Assembly: GCF_001984215.1 (NCBI RefSeq)
Contig: NZ_CP019420.1
Coordinates: 62,001-126,000 of the forward strand
Origin: Mycobacterium sp. MS1601
Lineage (GTDB): Bacteria > Actinomycetota > Actinomycetes > Mycobacteriales > Mycobacteriaceae
Direction of reading: 5' to 3'
Length of the DNA stretch: 64,000 nt
Positions 8,273 through 22,125 of this stretch are shown here, one piece after another (positions within the stretch are counted from its first letter, which is position 1; each line of letters starts with the position of its first letter). The position numbers and the translations under genes were made by a program. The notes beneath the pieces were generated by a model, which worked only from the letters and a program-made list of their open reading frames with translations, ran no database searches and was not told where the DNA came from.

Positions 8273-9730
8273 ATGACTACGGACATCACCACCGGCATGG
8301 CGCGCCGCGCCCTCGATGTGGACCTCTTGGCCCGCGAACTCGGAAACTGGCGCACCGCCAACCGGGCGGGGCCCGCCTACCAGGGCCTCTCCGACGCCAT
8401 CCGCCTGCTGATCGTGGACGGCCGGATACCCGTCGGTGCCCGACTCCCCAGCGAGCGCGCCCTCGCCGACGCCCTGCGGGTCTCGCGGACCACGGTCACC
8501 GCCGCCTACACCCAACTGGGCGAGGACGGCTATCTGCACGCGCGTCGCGGCGCCCGCAGCATCACCGCGTTGCCGACCCTGCCCGCCGTTCATACCAGCG
8601 CCTCCCCCGCCACCGTCAGCCTGGCTGCCGCCGCCCTGCCCGCACCCCCGGCGGCGGTGCTGCAGGCGTTCACCGAGGCCGCAGCGCAGGTGGCACCCTT
8701 TCTGCAGTCCCCGGGACACGAACTGGTCGGGGTGGACGCGCTGCGCCGGGCGGTGGCCGAAAGGTACTGCGGCCGTGGGCTTCCCACCGAGCCGGAACAG
8801 ATCCTGATCACCAGTGGCGCCCAACACGCCATCAGCCTGATCCTGGCCGCGTACACCCAGCCCGGCGACCGGGTGCTGGTGGAGCAGCCCACCTACCACG
8901 GTGCGCTGTCGGCCATCACCACCGCGGGAGCCCGGGCGGTGCCGGTGGCCATGACCGAAACCGGTTGGGAACTGGACGCCCTACACTCCGCCGTTCGGCA
9001 ACTGGCCCCCAATCTGGCCTATCTGATCCCCGACAACCACAACCCCACCGGTTTCACCATGGGCGCCGCGGAACGCAAACGGCTGGCACACATCATCGCC
9101 GAGACGCGCACCCGTACCGTCATCGACGAGACGATCCTCGACATGTGGGTGGACGAACCCTCCCCGCGCCCCCTCGCCGCCGAGATGACCGGTCGCCGCG
9201 ATTTGGTGATGACCATCGGATCGATGTCCAAGTCATTCTGGGGCGGCCTGCGGATCGGCTGGATCCGGGCCGAAGCTGGAATCATCGCCACGCTCGCCGC
9301 ACTGCGTCCGTCGTTGGACCTCGGTACCGCTGTGCTCGAACAACTGGTGGCGGCAACACTTCTCGACGGATATGACGACATCCTGGCCGAGCGTCGCGAA
9401 ACCCTGCGGACCCGCCGCGCATTCCTGGTGGAACTGCTGGCCCGCCGGTTGCCCGACTGGGAACCCGGACGCGGAGTCGGCGGCATGTCACTGTGGGTGC
9501 GCCTGCCTGCTCCCATGAGCACCGCGCTGTCGGCCTCCGCGTCACGACTCGGACTCGACCTGCCTGCCGGACCCCGCTTCGGCGTGGACGGCACCCTGGA
9601 GCGGTTCGTGCGGGTACCCTACGCGCTGCCGGAGGATCAGCTGGCCGATGCCGTCGAATTACTGGTCCGCGCTTGGCATTCCGTGACCGGGGTGGGTGTC
9701 GCTGAGGCGGGCGCCGCCGTCGTGGTGTGA
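8273..9730 (+). CDS. MocR-family PLP-dependent transcriptional regulator (YczR type)
   Basis: A 485-residue fusion of a GntR winged helix (about residues 35-95, ARLPSERALADALRVSRTTV) and an aminotransferase fold type I domain (about 120-470). The PLP-binding lysine is K320 in SMSKSFWGGLRIGW, and the NHNPTGF motif is present. It would sense a PLP-linked ligand and control the divergent yczE unit. There is little space between the operator repeats and the ATG, so the transcript is probably leaderless or nearly so. Its 3' end overlaps the convergent GGDEF/EAL gene by 72 bases. Confidence 0.88.
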   Translation: MTTDITTGMARRALDVDLLARELGNWRTANRAGPAYQGLSDAIRLLIVDGRIPVGARLPSERALADALRVSRTTVTAAYTQLGEDGYLHARRGARSITALPTLPAVHTSASPATVSLAAAALPAPPAAVLQAFTEAAAQVAPFLQSPGHELVGVDALRRAVAERYCGRGLPTEPEQILITSGAQHAISLILAAYTQPGDRVLVEQPTYHGALSAITTAGARAVPVAMTETGWELDALHSAVRQLAPNLAYLIPDNHNPTGFTMGAAERKRLAHIIAETRTRTVIDETILDMWVDEPSPRPLAAEMTGRRDLVMTIGSMSKSFWGGLRIGWIRAEAGIIATLAALRPSLDLGTAVLEQLVAATLLDGYDDILAERRETLRTRRAFLVELLARRLPDWEPGRGVGGMSLWVRLPAPMSTALSASASRLGLDLPAGPRFGVDGTLERFVRVPYALPEDQLADAVELLVRAWHSVTGVGVAEAGAAVVV

Positions 9731-11800
9731 GCGCCCGTTGCGCCGCTGCCGGTACATGTCGTGGTCCGCGCGTTCGAGCACACTGTCTATGGTGCGGCCG
9801 TCCCCGGGCTGATGCGCATCCACGCCTACGGTCAACGTCACCGGCAGCTCGCTTCCGTCGGCCAGCGTGATCGGTGTCCGACTGGTGTGCTCGGCGATGG
9901 TGTGCGCCAAGCGGTTCAGCTTGTCGACGTCGACAGTGCTTGTGATGACCAGGAATTCGTCGCCACCCCACCGTGCCACCATGTCCTCGGGCCCGATGGC
10001 CCTCAGAATCCGCTCGGCCACCGCGACCAGGAACTGGTCACCCGCGTGATGGCCGCGCAGATCGTTCACCGACTTGAACCGCTCGATGTCGCAGGACAGG
10101 ATCCCGTAACCGCCGTCGTCGGCAGCCAGTTCTTCCAGCCGACTCCATCCCGCAGCCCGATTGGCGATCGCGGTCAGCTGATCGGTGGCGGCGCGACGGG
10201 CGAGATCGGCCTCGCGCATACGCTCGGCGGTCACGTCCACGATCTGCGAGACGAAGCAGTGCGGCTCATCGTGAGGTCCGCGCACCAACACAGCGGTCAA
10301 CGTGCACCACACCGTGCGCCCGTCGGCGGCAATGTAGCGCTTGTCCATCCGGAATGAACGCCTCCGTCCGGCAAGGCAATCGGCCACCAGCGCCAGGTCC
10401 GAGTTCAGATCATCGGGATGGGTGATCTTCTGGAAGGTCAGGTCCGTCAGGGCCCGCCGTCCGTACCCGAGAATCGAACGCAGTGCCCGGTTGGTGCGCA
10501 GAAACGTGCCGTCCAGGCCCACGACGGCCATCCCGATCGGCGAGTGCGCCAACGCCAACTCGAATCGCCGCTCACCCATCAGGTCCACGGCAGCGGGCAA
10601 GGGGGCCATGGGAGCGGCGGTGGCACTCGCCACGGGAAACCCGGATTGATACGGTTTGGGTCGGCTCAGGTGATAGCCCTGCGCGTAGTCGATCCCGGCC
10701 GCACCCACCGCGTCCAGTTCCCGCTGCGTCTCCACACCTTCGGCGACGACCACGGCACCGATCTGACCGGCGAACTCGGCGATGGCCTGCGCCAGCCTTC
10801 GCCGGGCGTCGTCGCCGTCGATGTTGTGGGTGATCGAATGGTCGATCTTGACAAAATCCGGCTCCAGCTCCAGCACATGGGTGAAGGACGAGAATCCGGC
10901 GCCCACGTCGTCGACGGCAACCCGCATGCCCCGCGCCCGGCACGCCTCCAGCACCTCGTCGAGTGCTCCGTAGTCGTCGACCGCGTCATGTTCGGTGATC
11001 TCCAGGACAATGCGCGACGGGTCGACGCCGGTGAGGAGCTCGGTCCACGGCGCCTGCTGCGCCGCCGCCGGAGAGATGTTCACCGCGACGAACACATCGT
11101 CGGGCAGGCAGGGCACCAGATCCATCACCCGCGCGACGATCGCCGTCTCCAGTTGGATCCCCAGCCCCAATTGCGAGGCCTGCGCAAAAAACGCGTCCGG
11201 TCGAAACGGCTCGCACGGAAAGCGGGCCAGCGCCTCGACGCCCATCACCTTGCCGGAGGCGACGTCGTGGACCGATTGGAACACCACGTCAAAGTCGCGC
11301 TGATCGACCACATTGCGGATCGCCCTGCGCTGCTGTGCCGAGGAGTCGGGACCGGGCACCGGCGGCTCGATCAGCGCCCCGACAAGCTCAGCTGTGTGTT
11401 TCAGAATCCTCATGTCGACATCGGCGAGTTCCGGTCTGGCGCTTGCGCTCGCCGCGCACAGTGTCCCCACCGGCAGACCATCAGGTCCCGGCACCGGCAC
11501 CCCCACGTAGGTGCCGAGTCCCAACTCACGGGTGATCGGATAGCTCGGCGTGGGGTGGTTGTCGATCACACGGACGTAACAGGTGTCGGCCAGTGACGAA
11601 CGCACGCCCGCGGTCAGGCCCAACACTTCGGCGTCGCCGTCGATGACCTCGAAGACCTGCATGTCGTCACGGAACGACGCGAGCCAGGCGGTGTCGAGCC
11701 CCAACCGGGTCCGCAGCACGCCCAGCAATGCCCGCACCAGGTCGACGGGAATGTCGGCGTCACCCCAAGCGGCGTGCCCAGCCCCCCCGTCAGCCTGCAT
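9659..11800 (-). CDS. Cyclic di-GMP enzyme, GAF-EAL-PAS-GGDEF
   Basis: A 713-residue soluble protein. The order is GAF (about 20-145), EAL (about 165-385), PAS (about 412-530) and GGDEF (about 535-700). The EAL domain keeps its metal and catalytic residues: E189 of EAL, N241 in VNIS, E270 in EITE, D297-D298 in DDVGAG, K318 and E354 in AEGVE. The cyclase domain has an intact GGDEF at 612-616. It can therefore be expected to both make and degrade c-di-GMP under GAF/PAS sensory control. EAL preceding GGDEF with a PAS between is unusual; the M. smegmatis bifunctional enzyme DcpA is GAF-GGDEF-EAL. No transmembrane segment. Confidence 0.88.
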   Translation of the reverse strand: MQADGGAGHAAWGDADIPVDLVRALLGVLRTRLGLDTAWLASFRDDMQVFEVIDGDAEVLGLTAGVRSSLADTCYVRVIDNHPTPSYPITRELGLGTYVGVPVPGPDGLPVGTLCAASASARPELADVDMRILKHTAELVGALIEPPVPGPDSSAQQRRAIRNVVDQRDFDVVFQSVHDVASGKVMGVEALARFPCEPFRPDAFFAQASQLGLGIQLETAIVARVMDLVPCLPDDVFVAVNISPAAAQQAPWTELLTGVDPSRIVLEITEHDAVDDYGALDEVLEACRARGMRVAVDDVGAGFSSFTHVLELEPDFVKIDHSITHNIDGDDARRRLAQAIAEFAGQIGAVVVAEGVETQRELDAVGAAGIDYAQGYHLSRPKPYQSGFPVASATAAPMAPLPAAVDLMGERRFELALAHSPIGMAVVGLDGTFLRTNRALRSILGYGRRALTDLTFQKITHPDDLNSDLALVADCLAGRRRSFRMDKRYIAADGRTVWCTLTAVLVRGPHDEPHCFVSQIVDVTAERMREADLARRAATDQLTAIANRAAGWSRLEELAADDGGYGILSCDIERFKSVNDLRGHHAGDQFLVAVAERILRAIGPEDMVARWGGDEFLVITSTVDVDKLNRLAHTIAEHTSRTPITLADGSELPVTLTVGVDAHQPGDGRTIDSVLERADHDMYRQRRNGRSHHDGGARLSDTHPGHGMPSADQ

Positions 11801-11974
11801 GGCAAAGAATATAGACCTGCAGTTACTCGAATGAATGGATATCGCAGCATGCGAAGCACGGTGATCCCGTGGTTTTGTCAGCGCTCAGCCTGCATGAACC
11901 CGTGGTGGTCAAAATCATCGCCGCCGTTCAGGTGATGAGCACAGCGCCGCTGATGCGATCCGGGCAAACGCCGG

Positions 11975-13234
<1,260 letters not shown>

Positions 13235-13246
13235 TCAGGTGCTGGT

Positions 13247-15007
<1,761 letters not shown>

Positions 15008-15138
15008 TCAATCCAGGCCGCCGAGTGACGGCCACTGATCTTCTCGAGGAATCCTATCCCCCTCGTCTGTGTCTGTCGGCCCGGGTCCGACAAAGTGTCG
15101 TAGACGCGTCCCTGTCGCCGTCGAGTTACCATCGGCCC

Positions 15139-16200
15139 GTGTTGCGCTGCCGGAGGTCATCAGCCGCTGTGCCTGCAGCCATCGTCGCCATTCTGGCCGT
15201 CGGTTGCGCCACTCCCCAGGGCATGACACCGGTCGAACCGTCCCGCGTCGTGGTCACCAGCACCACTGCCATTGCCGACGCCGGAGTGCTGGGCAACCTG
15301 CGACGCCCCGACGACTCGTGCGCCGCCGAACCCGCCCCCGCAGATCCGAGCCCACCCACCAGAACGGTGAACAGCGGCACCGAACGCGGTGATATCGAGG
15401 TTCCCGCCGATCCGCAACGCATCGTCGCGCTGGCCGGTGCTCAACTCGACGCGCTCTGTGCGCTCGGATTGCAGTCGCGGGTGGTGGCCGCCGCCCTGCC
15501 TGACGGCAGCGATCAACAGCCCTCGTATCTGGGCACCGTCATCCACGACCTGCCAGGGGTCGGCCCACGCGGCGCGCCGGACGTCGCCGCCATCGCGGCG
15601 GCCGGCCCCGACCTGATCCTGGGTGCGCAGACGCCGCAGTCTTTCGGCCAGTTGCTGGCGGTCGCGCCCACGGTGTTCACCCCGGACGCCCCACAGCGCT
15701 GGGAAGACACTCTGCGCGCGGTGGGCGCGGCAACGAGTCGGACGGGGGCGGCCGACGAGCTGCTGGGCCGCTTCACGGAGGACGCCAGGGAGGCCGGCCG
15801 GGACAATGACGCCCAGCACTACCAGGCCTCGGTGGTCCAGCTGACCGACACTTCCGTGCGGATCTACGGGGTAGCCAACTTCCCGGCCAGTGTGCTGGCC
15901 GCCGTCGGGGTGGACCGTCCTGCCAGTCAGCGGTTCACCGACAGTCCGTTCGTGGAACTGGGTCTTGACGACGATCTGTCCGCCGCCGATGCCGACCTGA
16001 TCTTCGTGTCATTCGACTCACCGGCGGCCAAGGATGGTGCCGCTTCCTTCTTCGGCAGCGACGCCTGGCGGGCTCTGTCGGCCGTCCGTGACCACCGCGT
16101 CTACGTCGTCAACAACGAAATCTGGCAGCACGGCGACGGGGTGATCGCTGCCCGCGGCATCCTCGATGACCTGCGTGTGGTCAATGCCCCAATCAACTAG
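15139..16200 (+). CDS. fecB: Iron-siderophore periplasmic binding lipoprotein FecB
   Basis: A 353-residue lipoprotein: the GTG at 15139 gives a short signal with lipobox LAVGC (C23). The frame is open to 15025, but the extra residues are arginine-rich and have no signal. The body is a class III solute-binding fold (PeriplaBP_2): QRIVALAGAQLDALCALGL, then LPGVGPRGAPDVAAIAAAGPDLILG. M. tuberculosis FecB (Rv3044) binds ferric siderophores and has been linked to cell-envelope integrity. It stands alone, without permease genes, divergent from ctaD. Confidence 0.9.
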   Translation: MLRCRRSSAAVPAAIVAILAVGCATPQGMTPVEPSRVVVTSTTAIADAGVLGNLRRPDDSCAAEPAPADPSPPTRTVNSGTERGDIEVPADPQRIVALAGAQLDALCALGLQSRVVAAALPDGSDQQPSYLGTVIHDLPGVGPRGAPDVAAIAAAGPDLILGAQTPQSFGQLLAVAPTVFTPDAPQRWEDTLRAVGAATSRTGAADELLGRFTEDAREAGRDNDAQHYQASVVQLTDTSVRIYGVANFPASVLAAVGVDRPASQRFTDSPFVELGLDDDLSAADADLIFVSFDSPAAKDGAASFFGSDAWRALSAVRDHRVYVVNNEIWQHGDGVIAARGILDDLRVVNAPIN

Positions 16201-16374
16201 CGTGGCGCACACGCGGCCGTTGACCGTTCTTGAGCAATAAACTGACAAAAGGCGCGTAGCGGGACTATTTCACCCACCGGTTCTCGTTGCCACCCGTCGG
16301 ATGCCCGCAACGTCGCTGGCCGATTGATGTTCGAATACGCACATCTGCACAAGAGGTAAAGAGGTTTTCATCTC

Positions 16375-17421
16375 ATGAGCACCACTGTTTCCGCGTACGC
16401 CGCCACTTCGGCCACTGAGCCGCTGGTCAAGACCACCATCGAGCGCCGCGACGTCGGCCCGCACGACGTCGCCTTCGATATCAAGTTCGCCGGCATCTGC
16501 CACAGCGACATCCACACCGCCAAGGGCGAGTGGGGCCAACCCAACTACCCGGTGGTGGTCGGTCACGAGATCGCCGGCGTCGTCACCGAGGTCGGTTCCG
16601 AGGTCACCAAGTACAAGATCGGCGATCACGTGGGCGTCGGCTGCATGGTCAATTCGTGTCAGAAGTGTGACAACTGCAAGGACGGCAAAGAGCAGTACTG
16701 CACCGGCGGCGGCATGATCGGCACCTACGACGCCACCGACCGTGACGGCACCATCACCCAGGGCGGCTACAGCCAGGCCATCGTGGTCGACGAGAACTTC
16801 GTCCTGCGTATCCCCGATTCCCTGCCCCTGGACAAGGCCGCTCCCCTGCTGTGCGCGGGTGTGACACTGTGGTCGCCGCTCAAGCACTGGAAGGCCGGCC
16901 CCGGCACCAAGGTCGCCGTGATCGGCCTCGGCGGCCTCGGCCACATGGGCGTCAAGCTGGCCGTGGCCCTGGGCGCCGAGGTCACCGTGCTCAGCCAGTC
17001 CTTGAAGAAGATGGAGGACGGCCTGCGCCTGGGCGCCACCGAGTACTACGCCACCAGCGATCCCGAGACCTTCACGAAGCTGGCGGGCAAGTTCGACCTG
17101 ATCCTCAACACGGTGTCGGCCAACCTGCCGATGGGCGCATACCTGTCGATTTTGAAGATCGACGGCACCCTGGTGGAGCTGGGCGCCCCCGAGCATCCGC
17201 TCGAGGTGCCGTTCTTCCCGCTGGCCGCCGGCCGGCGCAGCATCTCCGGCTCGATGATCGGTGGCATCCCGGAAACCCAGGAGATGCTCGATTTCTGCGC
17301 CGAGCACAACGTCACCCCTGAGATCGAGGTCATCGAGGCGTCCTACGTCAACGAGGCCTACGAGCGGGTGCTGGCCAGCGACGTGCGGTACCGCTTCGTC
17401 ATCGACACCAGCACCATCTAG
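16375..17421 (+). CDS. adhC: NADP-dependent zinc alcohol dehydrogenase AdhC
   Basis: A 348-residue medium-chain dehydrogenase of the cinnamyl-alcohol-dehydrogenase type. Catalytic zinc residues are C42 (GICHSD) and H64-E65 (GHEIAG); the structural zinc is held by C95, C98, C101 and C109. The nucleotide-binding [19 protein letters not shown] follows. It interconverts aldehydes and alcohols in the cytosol with NADP(H), with broad substrates in relatives. Orthologous by position to Rv3045. The ATG at 16375 follows AAGAGGTAAAGAGG, a purine-rich ribosome-binding region. Confidence 0.93.
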   Translation: MSTTVSAYAATSATEPLVKTTIERRDVGPHDVAFDIKFAGICHSDIHTAKGEWGQPNYPVVVGHEIAGVVTEVGSEVTKYKIGDHVGVGCMVNSCQKCDNCKDGKEQYCTGGGMIGTYDATDRDGTITQGGYSQAIVVDENFVLRIPDSLPLDKAAPLLCAGVTLWSPLKHWKAGPGTKVAVIGLGGLGHMGVKLAVALGAEVTVLSQSLKKMEDGLRLGATEYYATSDPETFTKLAGKFDLILNTVSANLPMGAYLSILKIDGTLVELGAPEHPLEVPFFPLAAGRRSISGSMIGGIPETQEMLDFCAEHNVTPEIEVIEASYVNEAYERVLASDVRYRFVIDTSTI

Positions 17422-17460
17422 CAGGGTCGACGAGGCGGCCGAGGGTCGCTAGGACCCTGC
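17421..17460. terminator. Possible bidirectional hairpin between adhC and pbp
   Basis: GCAGGGTC (17421-17428) and GACCCTGC (17453-17460) are perfect 8-bp complements around the two convergent stop codons. The loop is long (24 bases) and there is no T tract, so this would be a weak terminator at best. Confidence 0.3.
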
Positions 17461-19254
17461 CGCTGAGCGTAGGAAGTCTCCGGTGACGGTGAGCGCGGGC
17501 GCCGACGAGTCGCCTCCCACCACCAGAGTGGCGAACGCGATGTCACCGGAGATTCCCGCGAACCAGCCGTGTGACGGGGACACTCCCCCGAACTGGACAG
17601 GATCTCCGAACTCTGCGGTGCCGGTCTTGCCTCCGAGTTCGGGGATATCCTGCAGCTGGGTCGCGGTCCCCTCGGTGACGGTCTGTCGCATCATCGCCCG
17701 CAAGGCGGCGGTGACATTGGGCGGCAACGGAACCGACGGGGTGTCCACCTGGGTGGTCTCCCCCTCTATCAATGTGGGTACGACGGTGGCTCCGTGCGCC
17801 AGGCTCGCCTCGGCGACCGCCAGACCGAACGGGCTGACGGTGACGGTGCCCTGACCGATCCCGTTCTCCACCCGCTGTGCCGCGGTGTCGGCGACGGGCA
17901 CGTTGCCGGTCACGGTCGTGATCCCCGGGATGACGTAATCCACACCGATGCCGAAACTGCGCGCCATCTTGGTCAGGGCATCGTTGGGCAACTGGTCGGC
18001 CAGCTGACCCATGGTGGTGTTGCAGGACCGCGCAAAAGCCGTGGCGAAAGGCACCACGCCGAGATCGAAGTTGTCGTCGTTGGGGATCGTGCGGTTGTCG
18101 ATGGTCAGCACCCCCGGGCAGGCCACCGGAGTCTCCGGCGTCACCAGGGACGCGTTCAGGGCCGCCGCGGAGGTGATGGTCTTGAACGTCGACCCCGGCG
18201 GGTACAACCCCGAAAAGGCAAGGGGCCCTTGGCTGTCGGCGGGAACATTCTGGGCCGCCGCGAGAATGCCACCGGTGCCGGTGGACAATGCCACCAAAAT
18301 CGCCGGCCGCGGATCGCGCGCCACAGCACGCTGGGCAAGTAATTGCAGCCGCAGGTCCAAGGTGGTGCGAATGGGCTCGGCGGGCTTCGGCGGCGTCGAC
18401 TCCAGCCGCTGCACCGGCGCCCCGCTGCCATCGACCAGCGACACCGACCACCCCGAATTCGCCGTCACCCGGTCCAACCAGTAGTCGTCGAGTCCCGCCA
18501 GTGCCGGCGAGGACAGCGCCCGGTCCGCGGTCAGCAATTCACCTTGCTGCCGCACCGTGACACCGGGCAGGGCGCCCAGCGCGGGAGCCACCAGTGCCAG
18601 GTCCGGCTCGCGCAGCTTCATCACCGTCACCCGGTCGTCGGTGTTTCCGTTGAACAGCGCGCTGATCGATTCCGACGTGACACCGGGTTCGAACGGCGCC
18701 AACAATGGCGCCAGCGCGGCAGCCGTCGGCAGCTGGGCCCGCTCCAGGGTGATCACACCCACGGTCTGCCAGGTCAGCAGCGGCTGCCCCGTGCGGTCCA
18801 GCACCGGAGTCTGCAGTTCGCTGTCCTGGCTGTACTGAAAGGTCAAGCCCGGCTGCAGATCCTGGTGCAGCAGAGTCGGCGACCAGGCAATGCGCCAGTC
18901 GTCGCCACTCTGAGTGGCCTCAGCATCGGTGTTGTAGCTGAACTCGCGGTTCGGCCCGAACGACCACCGGTAGTCGACGCTGAACTCGTTGTCCCGGCCG
19001 TCCACCGGGACCGGGCTGGCCGACACCGATGCGGCCTCTCCCATGCCGGCGAACATCGCTTCGATCACCGGTTCGGCGGCTGCCGGGTCGGTGGTCTCCG
19101 CGGCCGCCGCGTGCGCATCCTTGCGCTGCAGGGCATTGGCGAACGAGGTGAACCGCTCCTCGGGATCGGGACCCGTCGAACAGCTGACCGCACCCGCCGT
19201 CAGGGCGAACGTCGACACCATCACTACCGCTGCGTGCACACCGCGTCGCCACAT
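17449..19254 (-). CDS. Penicillin-binding lipoprotein (Rv2864c-like paralogue)
   Basis: A 601-residue class B penicillin-binding protein. It has a lipoprotein-type signal (lipobox-like AGAVSC, C25), an NTF2-like MecA_N domain (about 30-135), a dimerisation region and a transpeptidase domain. Catalytic motifs are complete: S355-T-F-K358, S410-C-N412 and K543-T-G. It cross-links peptidoglycan outside the membrane. The plan resembles M. tuberculosis Rv2864c. Here it occupies the site where M. tuberculosis has Rv3046c-Rv3047c, so it is probably a lineage-specific paralogue. Convergent with adhC. Confidence 0.88.
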   Translation of the reverse strand: MWRRGVHAAVVMVSTFALTAGAVSCSTGPDPEERFTSFANALQRKDAHAAAAETTDPAAAEPVIEAMFAGMGEAASVSASPVPVDGRDNEFSVDYRWSFGPNREFSYNTDAEATQSGDDWRIAWSPTLLHQDLQPGLTFQYSQDSELQTPVLDRTGQPLLTWQTVGVITLERAQLPTAAALAPLLAPFEPGVTSESISALFNGNTDDRVTVMKLREPDLALVAPALGALPGVTVRQQGELLTADRALSSPALAGLDDYWLDRVTANSGWSVSLVDGSGAPVQRLESTPPKPAEPIRTTLDLRLQLLAQRAVARDPRPAILVALSTGTGGILAAAQNVPADSQGPLAFSGLYPPGSTFKTITSAAALNASLVTPETPVACPGVLTIDNRTIPNDDNFDLGVVPFATAFARSCNTTMGQLADQLPNDALTKMARSFGIGVDYVIPGITTVTGNVPVADTAAQRVENGIGQGTVTVSPFGLAVAEASLAHGATVVPTLIEGETTQVDTPSVPLPPNVTAALRAMMRQTVTEGTATQLQDIPELGGKTGTAEFGDPVQFGGVSPSHGWFAGISGDIAFATLVVGGDSSAPALTVTGDFLRSAAGS

Positions 19255-19415
19255 AAGAAGCCCAGTTAACCGCGCCAGCGTCCTGTGCTCAAGCTGTCAG
19301 GCACCTGCCAGTTTCCCTGACGCAGTTGCCCGTTGCCATTCTCGGTGTCACGCTCGCTGCGGATTCGCAATGCCGCGGAAATCCCAGCATCCGATATCGG
19401 CTCAGGAGGCCAGCG

Positions 19416-20996
19416 GTGAGCACTGATTCCGCAGCACTGTCGGAAACCCCGCAAGGACTCAAGAAGGGCGCCATCGGGATGATGGCGGTCATCTTCATGG
19501 CCGTGGCCAATGCCGCGCCCATCACCGCGATGACCGGGAACACGCCCATCGCAGTGGGTTTCGGCAACGGACTCGGCGCACCGGCGGGATTTCTGTTCGC
19601 CACCATCATTCTGACGCTGTTCGCCCTCGGGTATGTGGCGATGGCCAGACACATCACCACCACCGGGGCCTTCTACGGCTTCATCTCCCACGGCCTGGGC
19701 CAGGTCTGGGGCATGGCCAGTGGATTCCTGGCGACATTCGCCTACGTGGTGTTCGAAGGCTCGCTGATCGGTGGGTGCACCTATTTCGCTAACGATGCCG
19801 TCAATACCATTGTCGGCGTTGATGTCCCATGGCTGGTGTTCGCCGTCGGCGCCACAGTGGTCATTGCGGTTCTGTGCCATTTCCACATCAGCCTCACCGC
19901 GGCGATCCTCGGTGTCACGTTGGTGTCGGAAGTGGTGATCCTGTTCGCGCTCGCGTTCTCGGTGATCTTCTCCGGCGGCGGACCCGACGGCTTCATGCTG
20001 GACAAGACCGTGCTGTTGAACCGCGCGTTCGAGAGCCTGCCCGAGGGGGCGTTCGGCACCGCAGCGGCGGCAGGATCGATGGCCATCGGTCTGTTCTTCG
20101 CCTTCTGGTCGTGGGTCGGTTTCGAGACCACCGCCGTCTACGGCGAGGAATCGCGCAACCCGAAGAAGATCATTCCCCGCGCCACGCTGATCGCCGTCAT
20201 CGGGCTGGGGCTGTTCTACACGTTCATCTCGGCAATGGTGTTGGCAGGCAACGGCGCCAAGGCGTCGGTCGAGGCATCGATCAGCGCCTCGCCGCTGGAT
20301 CTGTTCTTCGGTCTGGTCGAGTCCAACCTCGGCAGCGTCCTGCTCGATGTCTACAAGGCGCTGCTGGTCATCGGGTCATTCGCCTGCGCGCTGGCCTTTC
20401 ACAATGCCGCATCGCGCTACCTGTTCGCTCTCGGACGCGAAATCCCTTCTGCCGCAGTCCAGAAGACCATCGGCAGCGCGCACCCCAAGCATGGTTCGCC
20501 CTACATCGCCTCGGCACTGCAGGGCGTCATCACCCTGGTGCTGGTGCTGCTGTTCGCCTTCTTCACCGCGGTACAGGTGCCCGACGCCAACGGGGTGCCC
20601 GTCGACACCCCGGCTCTGGTGCCCTACACCAACATCTACGGCTTGCTGGCACTGATCGGCACCGCGGCCATCCTGCTGGTGCAGGCCATCTGCTCATTCG
20701 CGGTCATCTGGTTCTTCTGGGTGCGAAAAGTGCACAGCGGCAACGTGATCACCACCCTGATCTGCCCGCTGATCGGTGGCGTGGCGATGCTGTACGTGGT
20801 GTGGCTGCTGTGGGACAACCGGGCGTTCGCCGCCGGATACGCCGCCAATTCGCTGGTGTTCAAGGATGCGCCCTACTTCATCGCCGGGGTGTTCGTCGTG
20901 GGCCTGATGTACGCGATGTGGCTGCGCTTCGCGCGCCCGGAGGTGTACGCCGCGGTGGGCCGCACCGTCATGGAGGACGCACACGAGCGCAGTTAG
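19416..20996 (+). CDS. APC-family amino acid permease
   Basis: A 526-residue polytopic membrane protein (about twelve to fourteen hydrophobic stretches). It has the APC pattern: a glycine-rich first helix region (ITAMTGNTPIAVGFGNGLGAP) and FAFWSWVGFETTAVYGEESRNPKKIIPRA, the family's conserved loop after helix 6. It imports an amino acid or related amine; the substrate is not deducible. The GTG at 19416 is chosen because AGGAGG lies seven bases upstream (19404-19409); an upstream ATG in frame at 19326 has no ribosome site. Convergent with nrdF, separated by a long palindrome. Confidence 0.88.
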   Translation: MSTDSAALSETPQGLKKGAIGMMAVIFMAVANAAPITAMTGNTPIAVGFGNGLGAPAGFLFATIILTLFALGYVAMARHITTTGAFYGFISHGLGQVWGMASGFLATFAYVVFEGSLIGGCTYFANDAVNTIVGVDVPWLVFAVGATVVIAVLCHFHISLTAAILGVTLVSEVVILFALAFSVIFSGGGPDGFMLDKTVLLNRAFESLPEGAFGTAAAAGSMAIGLFFAFWSWVGFETTAVYGEESRNPKKIIPRATLIAVIGLGLFYTFISAMVLAGNGAKASVEASISASPLDLFFGLVESNLGSVLLDVYKALLVIGSFACALAFHNAASRYLFALGREIPSAAVQKTIGSAHPKHGSPYIASALQGVITLVLVLLFAFFTAVQVPDANGVPVDTPALVPYTNIYGLLALIGTAAILLVQAICSFAVIWFFWVRKVHSGNVITTLICPLIGGVAMLYVVWLLWDNRAFAAGYAANSLVFKDAPYFIAGVFVVGLMYAMWLRFARPEVYAAVGRTVMEDAHERS

Positions 20997-21007
20997 CGAC
21001 CTCCTGC

Positions 21008-21065
21008 CGAGCAGACACAAACTCGAGCGGAATCCGCGGATTCCGCTCGAGTTTGCGTCTGCTCG
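21008..21065. terminator. 58-nt near-perfect palindrome, likely bidirectional terminator
   Basis: Two 29-base arms pair with a single mismatch, centred at 21036/21037, with the core CGGAATCCGCGGATTCCG. It lies between the stop of the APC permease (20996) and the stop of nrdF (21092), which converge. There is no strong T run, but such long stems between convergent mycobacterial genes are usual termination sites. Confidence 0.65.
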
Positions 21066-21091
21066 CGGGCGTTACTCGCAGCGTGCCGTGG

Positions 21092-22078
<987 letters not shown>

Positions 22079-22100
22079 TCACCAGGTTTTCGTTGACTTT

Positions 22101-22116
22101 CTATAGCGCGCTATAG
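22101..22116. promoter_or_regulatory. Perfect 16-bp palindrome in the nrdF upstream region
   Basis: CTATAGCGCGCTATAG is a perfect palindrome centred about 42 bases before the nrdF GTG. It lies between the paired NrdR-like boxes and the gene, where the promoter core or a second operator would be expected. The protein that would bind it is not evident. Confidence 0.45.
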
Positions 22117-22125
22117 ATAACCCAG

